NCBI RefSeq assembly: GCF_003990185.1
Contig: NZ_RZHF01000015.1
Location: 310,136-374,135, forward strand
Direction of reading: 5' to 3'
From: Vreelandella nanhaiensis
GTDB taxonomy: Bacteria > Pseudomonadota > Gammaproteobacteria > Pseudomonadales > Halomonadaceae
Length of the DNA stretch: 64,000 bases
The notes under the pieces were generated by a model, which saw nothing but the letters and a program-made list of their open reading frames with translations, searched no databases and was not told the origin of the DNA. Position numbers and translations under genes: made by a program. Positions within the stretch are counted from its first letter, which is position 1. Each line of letters begins with the position of its first letter. Positions 7,918 through 16,228 of the stretch are shown one piece after another.

Positions 7918-9575
7918 GATGAACCCTCACTGGTTTGAGCTGGCACAAGTAGGTCGCCTAGCTGTTCAAATAACGTCTCTGCCACCGCTTCTGGGGTACG
8001 CACGGTTATGGCGTTGTTATAGAACCGTGCTACATCCTGGCCCGTGCCAATCGCCGCTAAGCTGATGGGGCTTTTCTCTATATCGCTAATAATGCGGCGT
8101 AAGTGGCGTTCCAGAAAGTCGCGTCCGTTGGCTTGGGCGGTTGCTTTGTCATAGGGCGCGCCATCCGAGATGACGATCATTATTTTTCGAGGCTGCGGCT
8201 GTCGGCTGAGTCGACTAGCCGCCCAGTGCAGCGCTTCTCCATCAATATTCTCATGGCCCGGCATGCTGCGTAGCAGTAGGCCGAGGTGACGCTTGGTTCG
8301 TCGCCATGGCTGCTCAGGCGTTTTATAAATAATATGCTGTAGCGCATTAAGCCGTCCGGGGTGTTCGGGTTTCCCCCGCTGCAGCCAGCTTCTAAATACT
8401 GGGTTATCGGCGGTATAGCGTGTAGTAAAACCCAGCACTTCGCAGCGAATCTTGCAGTTTTCCAAGGTATGAACAGCGAGTTCAATCGCCATAGCGGCGA
8501 TCTGTCGGCGTTTCAAATTCATGGAGCCCGATTGGTCTACCAGAAGTGTTACACAAGCCTCCGGCATGAGGGCTTCTTTCTCAATACGAAAAACACGCTG
8601 GGTGGGCTTATCGTCCAGTAACCTTGCCAGACGGCGGTTATCCAATCTGCCGTCTTCTTGATCGAATAACCATTGGCGTTGGCTGGCCGCTAAAAGACGT
8701 CTTTGAAGGCGGTGGGCAAGTTGCTTAACGCGCCGTTGGTCAAGCTGATGGAGTTGCTTAAGCGCTTCAGTATCAGTGTGTTGTAACCAGTAGCTGGCAG
8801 GCTGAGTTTCGTCCCAGGTGCGTGCGAATACAGCATACTGCTGTTTTTGATCGTCACGTTCAGCGAGCTCCTCGGCTAACCCAGGCAGGGTTGGATCCTC
8901 ACGGGCAGACTCATCTTCTTCTACCTCGCCGTTCTCTTCCGGCTCTACGCTATTTTCTGTTTGCTGACGTGGTGTCTGGTCGGATTCATAAAAGCGAGCG
9001 AGTTGTTCGACCAACGGTGCAACGACCGCAGCAAATGTGTTGCTATCTTCCAGATGACAGGCAGCCTTTTGTAGTGCTTCTTGTAATTGCTCGTCATTAA
9101 GCGTTGCTGCTGGCTGAGGAATAGGCGCTCGTTGGCCTAATAACTGACCCAATGCCCGCTTTAATAGCCCTTTCGAGGGCCGGGCGAGTGGCGAAGATAA
9201 AATTTTGTCTGACAGTGGCAAACCCTGAAAGGCGAGGCGGGCAGCGTGATAAAACGCTGCCATTTCCCTGTTGGCTGGAGCCGTTGCTGTAGGGTTTGCA
9301 AGGTTGTGCGCAATGCCAGGCAATTCCTGGCTAGCCAATGTTTCAACCCGTGCGCGCTCCAGTAGGCTATACCAATGCTGCTCATTGCTGGTAAACCTAG
9401 TCTGCTGGCGTGGGTCATGCCAACGACGCCAGGCAGCGAGTGCGTCGGCAACCCCGCGATCTTTCAAGGTAGCTGGCTGGACGCTAACTGAAAGCGAGGG
9501 GGTGATACGCCCCGAGGAATAAGTACGTGTCCACGCTTCTATCAGTGCTTGCTCTTTACTAGGGGCTGATGACAT
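7914..9575 (-). CDS. CobT-like VWA protein coupled to the lasso cyclase
   Basis: 553 residues from the ATG at 9575, chosen because GAGGG stands 7 bases before it and it lies 10 bases after the CobS-like stop; an upstream frame to 9653 would overlap that gene. The C-terminal von Willebrand A domain has the MIDAS motif DQSGSMN (Asp347, Ser349, Ser351) and the CobT hallmarks VISDGAPYD and FLERHLRRIISDIE. A central Glu/Asp-rich stretch (about 209-228) is also typical of CobT. CobT is the VWA subunit of aerobic cobaltochelatase CobNST, working with the CobS ATPase. No cobN or cob gene lies in the window, and the overlap with the cyclase gene suggests a role in the peptide pathway, for example as a remodelling or metal-loading partner. 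That role is inference. Confidence 0.85.
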   Translation of the reverse strand: MSSAPSKEQALIEAWTRTYSSGRITPSLSVSVQPATLKDRGVADALAAWRRWHDPRQQTRFTSNEQHWYSLLERARVETLASQELPGIAHNLANPTATAPANREMAAFYHAARLAFQGLPLSDKILSSPLARPSKGLLKRALGQLLGQRAPIPQPAATLNDEQLQEALQKAACHLEDSNTFAAVVAPLVEQLARFYESDQTPRQQTENSVEPEENGEVEEDESAREDPTLPGLAEELAERDDQKQQYAVFARTWDETQPASYWLQHTDTEALKQLHQLDQRRVKQLAHRLQRRLLAASQRQWLFDQEDGRLDNRRLARLLDDKPTQRVFRIEKEALMPEACVTLLVDQSGSMNLKRRQIAAMAIELAVHTLENCKIRCEVLGFTTRYTADNPVFRSWLQRGKPEHPGRLNALQHIIYKTPEQPWRRTKRHLGLLLRSMPGHENIDGEALHWAASRLSRQPQPRKIMIVISDGAPYDKATAQANGRDFLERHLRRIISDIEKSPISLAAIGTGQDVARFYNNAITVRTPEAVAETLFEQLGDLLVPAQTSEGSS

Positions 9576-9585
9576 CACATAGCCC

Positions 9586-10521
9586 TCATGACAGCTCAAC
9601 ATCAAAACAGCGTTGATAGATTTCAGAAACCAGAACACGTTCCACTTCGTCACAGCGATTAAAGAAGCTCAACCGCATCGCTTCATGTGGATCGCCTAAC
9701 AGTAATGTATTTTCTCCCCAGGCAATCAGCGTACGTAGCGAGATAAGCGTGGTCAGATCGCCTTGATTGAATGCTTGGCGGAGAAGGCCGGCGCAAGTGA
9801 CCATACGTTGAATTTGCTCTGATGGTAACTCTGTTAGCTTTCTTTCCAGCAATTGAGTTTCCGCTTCCGCCGTCATATAGCCAAGCTCGGTAATGACATG
9901 CCAGCGGTCAAGCTGTGCTTGGTTAAGCGCCTGGGTTCCAACATAGAGTCCAGAAGCGTCCCCTTGACCAGCCGTGTTGGCAGTAGCAAAGAGGCGGAAG
10001 CAAGGGTGGGGAGTGATGACTTGATTCTGGTCAAGCAGGGTGAGTTTGCCTTGGGTTTCAAGCACGCGCTGAATCACAAACATGACATCGGGGCGGCCGG
10101 CATCATACTCATCAAGAATGAGTGCAATGGGTCTCTGCATGGCCCATACCAGCATGCCGGGCACAAATTCAGTTACTTGCTTACCATCACGGATAACGAC
10201 CATATCGCGGCCTATCAGATCGGCTCGGGTGATGTGGCCATCTAGGTTAATACGTATACATGGCCAGTTCAGATGGGCAGCGACCTGCTCAATATGCGAA
10301 GACTTACCGCTTCCATGTGGCCCATAAAGGTAGACGCGGCGATTTTTGGCAAACCCCATCAGTATGGCGCGCGTTGTGCTTTCAACAAAATGAAAGTGTG
10401 GGTCCTTCTCAGGTACATGCTCTTCAGGCTGCGAAAAAGCGGGAATTTCCCAAGGCATGGATGCTTGGAAAGCTTCTTCAGGGTTACATTTTGTATCTGG
10501 GTGAAGCGTATAAGTCGTCAT
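9586..10521 (-). CDS. CobS-like AAA+ ATPase
   Basis: 311 residues, very close in wording to CobS of aerobic cobaltochelatase. Walker A GPHGSGKSS (67-75), then HIEQVAAHLNWPCIRINLD; Walker B LILDEYD (134-140) followed by AGRPDVMFVIQRVLE; sensor 1 ATAN (179-182) and an arginine in QAQLDRW (206). CobS forms hexameric rings with CobT and drives metal insertion by CobN; related MoxR/VWA pairs (NorQD, CbbQO) remodel or metallate partner enzymes. It is the first gene of the - strand operon cobS-like, cobT-like, cyclase. It diverges from the nucleotidyltransferase operon. Confidence 0.87.
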   Translation of the reverse strand: MTTYTLHPDTKCNPEEAFQASMPWEIPAFSQPEEHVPEKDPHFHFVESTTRAILMGFAKNRRVYLYGPHGSGKSSHIEQVAAHLNWPCIRINLDGHITRADLIGRDMVVIRDGKQVTEFVPGMLVWAMQRPIALILDEYDAGRPDVMFVIQRVLETQGKLTLLDQNQVITPHPCFRLFATANTAGQGDASGLYVGTQALNQAQLDRWHVITELGYMTAEAETQLLERKLTELPSEQIQRMVTCAGLLRQAFNQGDLTTLISLRTLIAWGENTLLLGDPHEAMRLSFFNRCDEVERVLVSEIYQRCFDVELS

Positions 10522-10648
10522 GGTATCGATTCATCGTCCTTTAGGTAGGTATGTCACCTAGAGTAAGGCAGTCAGTAAGCTCGGTAGAGCCTGGAGATAG
10601 ACAGCTGTGATGGAGACAGAGCGCTGCATCGCTAAAATATAAATTCTG

Positions 10649-10675
10649 TTTACATAAGGTAACATTAAATGTAAA
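10649..10675. promoter_or_regulatory. Inverted repeat in the divergent promoter region
   Basis: Perfect 7-bp arms TTTACAT and ATGTAAA, 13 bases apart, in the AT-rich gap between the CobS-like gene and the rightward export operon. The size and place suit a dimeric regulator or a promoter element; no regulator gene is in the cluster. Confidence 0.4.
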
Positions 10676-10701
10676 GATAATAGTCAAATTAGGTGAGATT
10701 G

Positions 10702-10872
10702 ATGCACCGTCTAATTGAGATTATTGCGCAGTGTGGTCTCACTGTTTTGAATGCGATGACTGTCATCAGGTTGAAGCAGGGAGCCGAGGCTCCTGCTGTT
10801 AGTCTCCGAATAGGCAAGACCGGTAGCGTGCTTGGTAGAGCGTTCCATAAAACGGGGTTACTAACGCCATAA
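10702..10872 (+). CDS. Possible small ORF upstream of nucleotidyltransferase
   Basis: A 56-codon frame beginning MHRLIEIIAQCGLTVLNAM, with AGGTGAG four bases before the ATG. No lasso leader motif, signal peptide or recognised family. It lies 66 bases before the nucleotidyltransferase gene on the same strand. It also contains a hairpin (GCAGGGAGCC / GGCTCCTGC, near 10778). It may be a leader ORF, a real small protein or chance. Confidence 0.25.
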   Translation: MHRLIEIIAQCGLTVLNAMTVIRLKQGAEAPAVSLRIGKTGSVLGRAFHKTGLLTP

Positions 10873-10938
10873 TTGATGTGTAGTACAAATGTGTAGTACG
10901 AATGAAAGTACCCATTACCGCTTCCCAGGGCTGGAATA

Positions 10939-12162
10939 ATGAAGCATATGAATGAGCGAACGACGCCTGTCTCCCCTGATCACTACATGGCGGATCCAAG
11001 CTTTCAGTTACTGTTGCAATTATCACGGTTACAGTTAAGCCAAGAACACGTTCAAGCAGTCGAAGAGCTCATCCCACGTATTCAGGATTGGGAGGGGTTT
11101 ACTCGCCAGGCATCAGAGCGTTTCGTATTACCCATTGTTCACAGCCACCTTAGCAAGCGGTGGAAGCATCAAGTTCCTGAACCTTACATTGATGTGATGA
11201 AGCGCTACTCGTTTGGGGCGTTAAAACACAATTTGAATATGACGGCAGAATTCAAGCATATTATTAGGGATGTGCTATTGCCACTCCAGGTTCCGCATCT
11301 CTGCTTCAAAGGCCCGTCCTTGGCTTTTCAATATTATCCTGAGCCTGCCCAACGCCTTTGTAGAGACGTTGACATACTTGTCTCACAGAAGGATTTACCG
11401 AAAATCCTGCAGCACGCCTTAAACAGTGGCTACCAGCCTTATGATCCGAAAGCATTAACACCTGATGACGAAAGCGTAGCGTTCGTGGCTAAACACCAAA
11501 AAGTAGTTACCTTGCTCTCACCTCGTAACGTCGCTGTAGAATTCCATACCAAGATAGACAATACCGGAAGCGTATTTAATGCATCGCGGATGCTTGAAAA
11601 ACGCCAGCCTATTGCTGTTAATCATATTGACACTTGGGTTATGCCCATTAATGAGCTTTTTGTTTACTTGTGCTGGCATCATACCAAGCATTATTGGTCC
11701 CGGCTTCATTGGCTAGTCGATATTACTGCCATGCAAAGTCACAAGGATTTTAATCTAAACGAGGTATTAGCCTGTGCAAATCGCTATTCGCTAGAAAGTA
11801 CAGTTAGTTCATGTCTGGAAATGATAGAATATTTCAGTGCACCTACTTTACGCACAATAGAAGAATTAACTCCGAATACTCGTGAACTGGTGCGTACTTC
11901 AATATTAGCGATGCATGGAGATGTCGAGTTTGAGCACTCGCTTAGCCGCAAAAAGCCCACGCCTGATTTTTCTTTTGGCTGGCAAACGACCAATGCTCAA
12001 ATATGGCAATGGCGTTTATGGGGCTGGAAGCGGATGTTCCGGCCTACCTACGATAGTTATGCAGCTTGGCCCCTAACTCGTAACTGGCAGTGGGTTTATC
12101 GTTGTATTCGCCCTTTTCATGAAGCTTATAATCGATTAGGCCATAAAAAAATAGTAAATTAA
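10939..12162 (+). CDS. Nucleotidyltransferase-family protein of the lasso cluster
   Basis: 407 residues of the uncharacterised nucleotidyltransferase family PF14907. The active-site region reads CFKGPSLAFQYY then RLCRDVDILV: Lys124-Gly125 and the metal-binding Asp143/Asp145. The same family occurs with peptide kinases in lasso clusters; in pseudomycoidin, as I recall, it adds hexoses to the phosphorylated C-terminus. That suggests it works after the kinase at 2301-3335. Start could also be Met4. It heads the rightward operon with the ABC exporter 18 bases downstream. Confidence 0.75.
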   Translation: MKHMNERTTPVSPDHYMADPSFQLLLQLSRLQLSQEHVQAVEELIPRIQDWEGFTRQASERFVLPIVHSHLSKRWKHQVPEPYIDVMKRYSFGALKHNLNMTAEFKHIIRDVLLPLQVPHLCFKGPSLAFQYYPEPAQRLCRDVDILVSQKDLPKILQHALNSGYQPYDPKALTPDDESVAFVAKHQKVVTLLSPRNVAVEFHTKIDNTGSVFNASRMLEKRQPIAVNHIDTWVMPINELFVYLCWHHTKHYWSRLHWLVDITAMQSHKDFNLNEVLACANRYSLESTVSSCLEMIEYFSAPTLRTIEELTPNTRELVRTSILAMHGDVEFEHSLSRKKPTPDFSFGWQTTNAQIWQWRLWGWKRMFRPTYDSYAAWPLTRNWQWVYRCIRPFHEAYNRLGHKKIVN

Positions 12163-12180
12163 TGGGGTGGTTTTAATTTC

Positions 12181-14001
12181 ATGTCTATTATTAATAAGTT
12201 TTTTAAATCCTTTTTTTCGTTGATGCGTATCCTTTCGATATCTTGGAAAAGCAGTCGAAAATGGACGCTTTTAAGCACTTTTTTTATGGCGCTTGAGATT
12301 ATCTCGGGGCTTGGAGTGCTTTATCTTTTAAAGCAAATGGTTGATGTAGTCACTAATGTGCTTGCCGAACCTGAGGCGGCTGAAAATGTTGGGGCAGTCT
12401 TATATTATGTTGTGCTTACAGGCTTGGGCACATTGGCTTACGTAATTTCAAGAGCACTCGCCGGATTTTCGCGTGAAACGCAGGGGATTATGGTAGCTGA
12501 TTATGTTGATAACATTGTTCAAAAAACCGCTATTAGTGTTGATCTAGCTTTTTATGAAAGCCCTTTATACCATGATACATTGGAACGGGCTCGGCAATCC
12601 GGTAGCCAGCGGCCTGCCCAAGTAGCAAGCAATTTAATGTTATTGGGCAAGAATGCTTTGATGCTTGCTGCCATTGTCGTATTGCTGGCGTCAATTAATT
12701 GGCATTTACTGCCTATTATTTTAATTGCCATTGTTCCTGCGCTAATTGCCAGAATCTACTTCACGCGTATTCTTTACGAATGGCAGCGTAGAAGAACTCA
12801 AATGGAACGGCGTGCTGCTTATTTAGATTGGTTAATGACCTCAGATACGCACGCCAAAGAGCTCCGACTCAATCAATTAGGTGATTATTTAAGAGGCAAG
12901 TATAAGCGTATTCGCGACGATATTCGCGTGGAGAAGCTTGCCATCAGTCGCAAGCGTACAACCGTTGAGTCAATCGTTGCGGCTATAGCTTCGATAATAT
13001 TCTTTAGTTCTCTGGGTTACTTGGCGTGGAATACTGCCCAAGGGGAAAATAGCGTAGGCGATTTGGTACTATTTCTATTGATCTTTCAACGTGCCCAATC
13101 AATGGGTCAAGAGCTTGTTCAACAGCTTTCCAAGCTATACGAAGACCATTTGTATATGGGTATGCTGTTTGAGTTTATGGATATGCGACATACCGTCCCA
13201 CGGTCATCTCAGCCCATTAAAATTGCTCATCCTGAACACACTACATTAAAGCTCGAAAATGTTTGCTTCGCCTATCCTGGCACTTACAAAGACGTTATCA
13301 AAAATGTAAATATGGAGATAAAACCTGGGCAAGTTGTAGCATTGGTAGGTGCTAATGGCTCAGGTAAGACCTCGCTTATTAAACTAATGACGCGTCTTTA
13401 TGACCCCACGGAAGGAAGTGTCCAGATTAATGGTATTAACGCAAGGGACTGCGATGTAGACGAGTACAGGGAGCTTTTTAGTGTCATTTTTCAAGATTAC
13501 TCGCATTATGCAGAGTCAGTGCATGACAATATCCGTTTTGGTCATATAAACGGTACCGATGCCGAACATACAGTACCCCACGCCGCAGAAATGGCTGGTG
13601 CGGCTGGGTTTATTGAAAAAATGGATGATAAATATGATACGCTGTTAACGCGTTTATTTGATAATGGTAAAGAACTTAGTGTCGGACAGTGGCAGAAAAT
13701 TGCACTCGCACGCGCTTTTATGCTGAAGTCGAACATTGTCATACTGGACGAGCCCACCAGCGCTATGGACCCTGTTGCAGAATCAGAGTTATTTGAGAAT
13801 TTCCGCGAACGCATCAATCATCGTTCTGCCTTGGTTATTAGTCATCGGCTTTCAACTATCCGTTTAGCAGATTATATCTATGTAATGGATGATGGAGAAA
13901 TTAAGGAATCTGGCACCCATGAGTCATTATTTGAGAAAAAAGGCATTTATCATGACTTATTTAGTCGCCAAGCTAAGTACTATCAACACGACCTTTCGTA
14001 A
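12181..14001 (+). CDS. ABC exporter of the lasso cluster (D protein)
   Basis: 606-residue fused permease-ATPase. Six membrane helices fill residues 28-310 (for example 30-52, 70-95, 158-192, 265-305). The ATPase has Walker A GANGSGKTS (390-398), a signature that reads LSVGQWQ instead of LSGGQ, Walker B IVILDEPTSA and the switch His in ISHRLS. Lasso clusters use such exporters for release and self-immunity. No peptidase C39 domain is present, which fits leader removal by B2. It lies between the nucleotidyltransferase and an O-antigen-ligase-like gene. Confidence 0.87.
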   Translation: MSIINKFFKSFFSLMRILSISWKSSRKWTLLSTFFMALEIISGLGVLYLLKQMVDVVTNVLAEPEAAENVGAVLYYVVLTGLGTLAYVISRALAGFSRETQGIMVADYVDNIVQKTAISVDLAFYESPLYHDTLERARQSGSQRPAQVASNLMLLGKNALMLAAIVVLLASINWHLLPIILIAIVPALIARIYFTRILYEWQRRRTQMERRAAYLDWLMTSDTHAKELRLNQLGDYLRGKYKRIRDDIRVEKLAISRKRTTVESIVAAIASIIFFSSLGYLAWNTAQGENSVGDLVLFLLIFQRAQSMGQELVQQLSKLYEDHLYMGMLFEFMDMRHTVPRSSQPIKIAHPEHTTLKLENVCFAYPGTYKDVIKNVNMEIKPGQVVALVGANGSGKTSLIKLMTRLYDPTEGSVQINGINARDCDVDEYRELFSVIFQDYSHYAESVHDNIRFGHINGTDAEHTVPHAAEMAGAAGFIEKMDDKYDTLLTRLFDNGKELSVGQWQKIALARAFMLKSNIVILDEPTSAMDPVAESELFENFRERINHRSALVISHRLSTIRLADYIYVMDDGEIKESGTHESLFEKKGIYHDLFSRQAKYYQHDLS

Positions 14002-15300
14002 ATGAAGTGTATGCAGTCAGTACAGCAAGGGAAAACTGGCAGAATCCTCACTTTCCTTAATGGCGTCATTATTTTTGGCTTCTCTGCTTCGCTTGTATTA
14101 ATTCCTCAAGCGCACTGGTGGTTTGGGTTAGCCGCCCTTGTGTCTGCATTTTTGGCAGGAAGCGTTCTGGCTGGCTATAAGAAATATCCTTTTGTATTGA
14201 CAGGTGACGACTATAAGCTAGTGGGTGCACTGGTACTCTTTGGAAGTGTTTGGTGGTGGAACGTACTAGACAGTGGCAGCTTACCTTGGGTAGCTGACGA
14301 AGGGTTTCACCACCTTTACCTTTGGCCTTTTATAGCGGCTTTTTTTTTACTATCAGCACGTGTCTTTACTCCCTCACCTCACTGGCTTTGGATAGGGGTA
14401 TGCTGTGGGGCGCTAGGTGCGGGGATGATCGCAATTTATGAAAGGGTCGTTATTGGTCAATCGAGAGCAGATAATGGTATTAATGCGATTCCCTTTGGTA
14501 ATTTATCACTGCTTTTGAGTGCGATCTCTTTAATAGCAGCTATTTACTATATTCAGAAACGGCGTCAGCCTTACTATTGGTTGGTATTATTAGCCATTAG
14601 CGCTGCGTTTCTGGGGTTTTTGGCGTCTTTGTTGTCTGGGACGCGTGGTGGCTGGGTCTCTATTCCGTTTATCATTGCCCTACTGGCGCCAGCAACCAAA
14701 AATTTGATAACGCCGAAAGCGCGGAATCTAACAATTGTTTTTATAGTTTTAACTATTATTGTCGCTATTGCCTATCCTCCTTCAGGCGTATGGCTACGTC
14801 TAGTGTCTATATTTGATGATGCCTACCGATATTTTGTGAATAACGACGCCAATAATTCATTGGGGACACGCCTGGAAATGTGGCGCGCAGGCTGGGTTAT
14901 GTTCATTGAAAATCCCGTTTTTGGTGTTGGAGAAAAATCCATACAAAAGCTATTGCCATTACTGATCTCCGAAGAAATAGCTTATGAAAGGGGAGTCGTT
15001 TTCCCACAGTTACATAGCGATATTATCGATACGCTCGCCCGCAGAGGTTTATTAGGCGTTATCAGCTTAGTGCTTCTATATGCTGCGTTTGCCTTGGTAT
15101 TTATAAAAAAGATGCTACAGGAAAATTATCAGTTACATAGCCGCCTATTAGCGGTTAGCGGTATGATGGTCATTGTTGCTTTTTTTGATTTTGGACTTAC
15201 ACAATCAATGTTCAGAGACTTAAGAGGGTTTAGTGGCTTTTTAGGGTTTAGCGTAGCTATATGGGCGTGCTCAGGGCATCGGCCCCGAACACAATCATAA
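14002..15300 (+). CDS. O-antigen ligase / polymerase-like membrane protein
   Basis: 432 residues with about 10-12 membrane helices and a periplasmic loop, of the Wzy_C (PF04932) type; SGTRGGW and the later EMWRAGW...NPVFGVGEKS segments are family-like. Its ATG follows the TAA of the ABC exporter directly, so the two are co-translated. It could ligate a glycan to lipid A or a protein as part of surface polysaccharide synthesis, or act on a glycosylated form of the peptide. Only the family is secure; a link to the lasso peptide is inference from gene coupling. It is the last AT-rich gene before the composition changes. Confidence 0.75.
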   Translation: MKCMQSVQQGKTGRILTFLNGVIIFGFSASLVLIPQAHWWFGLAALVSAFLAGSVLAGYKKYPFVLTGDDYKLVGALVLFGSVWWWNVLDSGSLPWVADEGFHHLYLWPFIAAFFLLSARVFTPSPHWLWIGVCCGALGAGMIAIYERVVIGQSRADNGINAIPFGNLSLLLSAISLIAAIYYIQKRRQPYYWLVLLAISAAFLGFLASLLSGTRGGWVSIPFIIALLAPATKNLITPKARNLTIVFIVLTIIVAIAYPPSGVWLRLVSIFDDAYRYFVNNDANNSLGTRLEMWRAGWVMFIENPVFGVGEKSIQKLLPLLISEEIAYERGVVFPQLHSDIIDTLARRGLLGVISLVLLYAAFALVFIKKMLQENYQLHSRLLAVSGMMVIVAFFDFGLTQSMFRDLRGFSGFLGFSVAIWACSGHRPRTQS

Positions 15301-15372
15301 TGATCTGAGCCAATATAAACGCCGCCTTCGCGGTGTAGGGCGACCGCCTCCAACTCAAGGGAGCTTCCTCTT

Positions 15373-16203
15373 ATGCCAGATATTCTGATTAGTGCCCATG
15401 ACCTGTTGGATCGCTTGGCGAGTGACGCACCGCTCAAGGTGCTGGATGCGTCACTGCCCAACAGCCCCATTGCGTCTCATGTACCGGAAGATGATCGAAA
15501 AATACCCGGCTCGCTCGAGTTCGATATCGAACAGGTCTTTTCCGACCGGGAAGCGGCGTTTCCGCATACGCTGCCCGCAACAGAGGCCTTGGAAGAGGCG
15601 TGCCAACGTCTCGGTTTGGCCCCTGACGATGAGATCGTAATTTACGATAATCGGGGCGTTTACTCCTCCCCGCGGGCCTATTGGTTGCTCACGCAAGCGG
15701 GCTTCAAAAACGTAAAATTGCTAGATGGCGGCTTGCCCCACTGGCTCTCCCTGTCGCTCCCGGTCCAGCAAGGTTATTCCGCTCCAGCGCCGCTATCTTC
15801 CCGCCCTGCGCTCCAGGCCAACGAGAGCGTGGTCGGTGTGGACGAGGTCTACGACAATATCGCGCGCCAGCGCTTCAAGCTGGTGGATGCTCGAAGTGCC
15901 GAGCGCTTTTCAGGGGCAGGCCCCGAGCCCCGTCCGGAATTTCCCAGTGGCCATATCCCTTCCTCCTACAATCTGCCGTTCACCGAGGTGTTGGAAAACG
16001 GGCATTTCAAGAGCAGGGAAGAGATTTCAAGGCTCATGCGCAGCAAACAGCTTTATCCTTCGGATCATCTGACCTTCAGCTGTGGCTCTGGCATTACGGC
16101 CTGCATTGTGTGGGTGGCCGCGGAGCTGGCCGGGTACGAACACCTTTCGCTGTTCGATGGTTCATGGACGGCGTGGGTGATGAGCGGCCGCCACGCGGGC
16201 TGA
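15373..16203 (+). CDS. sseA: 3-mercaptopyruvate / thiosulfate sulfurtransferase
   Basis: 276 residues with two rhodanese domains. The catalytic loop CGSGITA (Cys237-Ala243) is the mercaptopyruvate type, and arginines around 183-187 and DNRG (92-95) fit the family. It transfers sulfane sulfur from 3-mercaptopyruvate to acceptors such as cyanide or thiols in the cytoplasm. Ribosome-binding site AAGGGAG. It stands alone, converging on comM, and marks the return to GC-rich, core-like sequence. Confidence 0.9.
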   Translation: MPDILISAHDLLDRLASDAPLKVLDASLPNSPIASHVPEDDRKIPGSLEFDIEQVFSDREAAFPHTLPATEALEEACQRLGLAPDDEIVIYDNRGVYSSPRAYWLLTQAGFKNVKLLDGGLPHWLSLSLPVQQGYSAPAPLSSRPALQANESVVGVDEVYDNIARQRFKLVDARSAERFSGAGPEPRPEFPSGHIPSSYNLPFTEVLENGHFKSREEISRLMRSKQLYPSDHLTFSCGSGITACIVWVAAELAGYEHLSLFDGSWTAWVMSGRHAG

Positions 16204-16228
16204 CGGCAAGCCTTTCTTCGTTGCACCT

